A stretch of DNA of 29,347 nucleotides from Chara braunii (taxonomy: Eukaryota; Streptophyta; Charophyceae; Charales; Characeae): positions 1,880,668 to 1,910,014 of the forward strand of contig BFEA01000167.1 in NCBI GenBank assembly GCA_003427395.1, in the 5' to 3' direction. Shown here in pieces: positions 29,202 through 29,347 of the stretch. Made by a program: the position numbers and the translations under genes. Position 1 is the first letter of the stretch. Each line of letters opens with the position of its first letter. The notes below the pieces were generated by a model. That model worked only from the letters and a program-made list of their open reading frames with translations, did no database searches and was not told where the DNA came from.

Positions 29202-29247
<46 letters not shown>

Positions 29248-29280
29248 CTGTTTGTGACGATATATATATATATATATATA
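29202..29280. repeat. Two TA microsatellites
   Basis: An alternating AT tract of 42 bases (29202-29243) and another of 20 bases (29261-29280) flank TGTTCTGTTTGTGACGA. The two tracts can pair with each other or fold on themselves. Confidence 0.9.
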
Positions 29281-29316
29281 TGATGAGTCGGTGAAACTCC
29301 GACGAAACAGTTTGTC
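29281..29316 (+). ncRNA. Degenerate hammerhead ribozyme core
   Basis: TGATGA (29281-29286) is followed by a perfect 5-bp stem II (GTCGG 29287-29291 and CCGAC 29299-29303 with a 7-base loop), then GAAA (29304-29307). A short stem III follows (ACA 29307-29309 with TGT 29313-29315, loop GTT), and then C at 29316, making a GTC cleavage triplet. This is the order of a type I hammerhead with a very short stem III. The invariant C before TGATGA is an A here, and the bases upstream are TA repeat, so stem I with ACAGCCCC cannot form as it stands. It is therefore likely a broken copy, and the window ends soon after. Confidence 0.6.
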
Positions 29317-29347
29317 ACAGCCCCTCGTTTGTTGTCCTCTTCTCCCT

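Overview
This 29.3-kb window is eukaryotic nuclear DNA made almost entirely of old Ty3/gypsy-type LTR retrotransposons. I see no intact host gene. Initiator-Met tRNA primer sites (TGGTATCAGAGC type), chromodomain-like integrase tails, splice-site-like motifs, A/T and GA simple repeats and one undetermined base (27328) point to a draft assembly of a large, repeat-rich plant or streptophyte-alga genome. A charophyte such as Chara is my best guess, from overall character only; no species-specific gene is present.

Layout. (1) 1-5620, minus strand: element A, a Ty3-type gag-pol with several frameshifts. Gag is at the right end, then protease, reverse transcriptase (RT), RNase H and integrase running leftward, with a possible partial 3' LTR at 1-387. 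(2) 5621-6098: AT-rich DNA with GC-rich palindromes. (3) 6099-14718, plus strand: element B, a full-length but dead copy with 5' LTR, primer site, 1.25-kb leader, gag, protease, RT, RNase H, integrase with chromodomain-like tail, polypurine tract and 3' LTR. (4) 14719-17180: non-element DNA, in turn AT-rich, purine-rich, A40, a GATGACG-rich stretch, and a block dense in hairpins. (5) 17181-29022, plus strand: element C, related to B, with its own LTR pair. It is rearranged: about 2.7 kb of pol (23030-25750) is inverted in place, the inverted piece carries a 1.3-kb insertion, and 1.3 kb of LTR-like sequence with a minisatellite sits between pol and the 3' LTR. (6) 29023-29347: flank with GC repeats, TA microsatellites and a degenerate hammerhead-ribozyme core.

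In life the parts worked together as usual for LTR elements. The LTR drives a genomic RNA, gag forms the particle, protease matures it, RT/RNase H copy it from the tRNA-primed site, and integrase with its chromatin-reading tail inserts the copy. All three copies have stops and frameshifts, so none looks autonomous now.

The most interesting signals are: a hairpin-dense noncoding block at 16.1-16.85 kb with a repeated ~25-nt palindromic motif; the hammerhead-like core at 29281-29316; Asp-Ile-Gly in place of Asp-Ser/Thr-Gly in all three proteases, with three different Ile codons; an AT-hook inside the integrase tail of B (degraded in C); LTR features shared by B and C (GC hairpin, TGACGTCA box, antisense splice-donor-like motif); a leader block conserved between B and C; and the clean inversion inside C.
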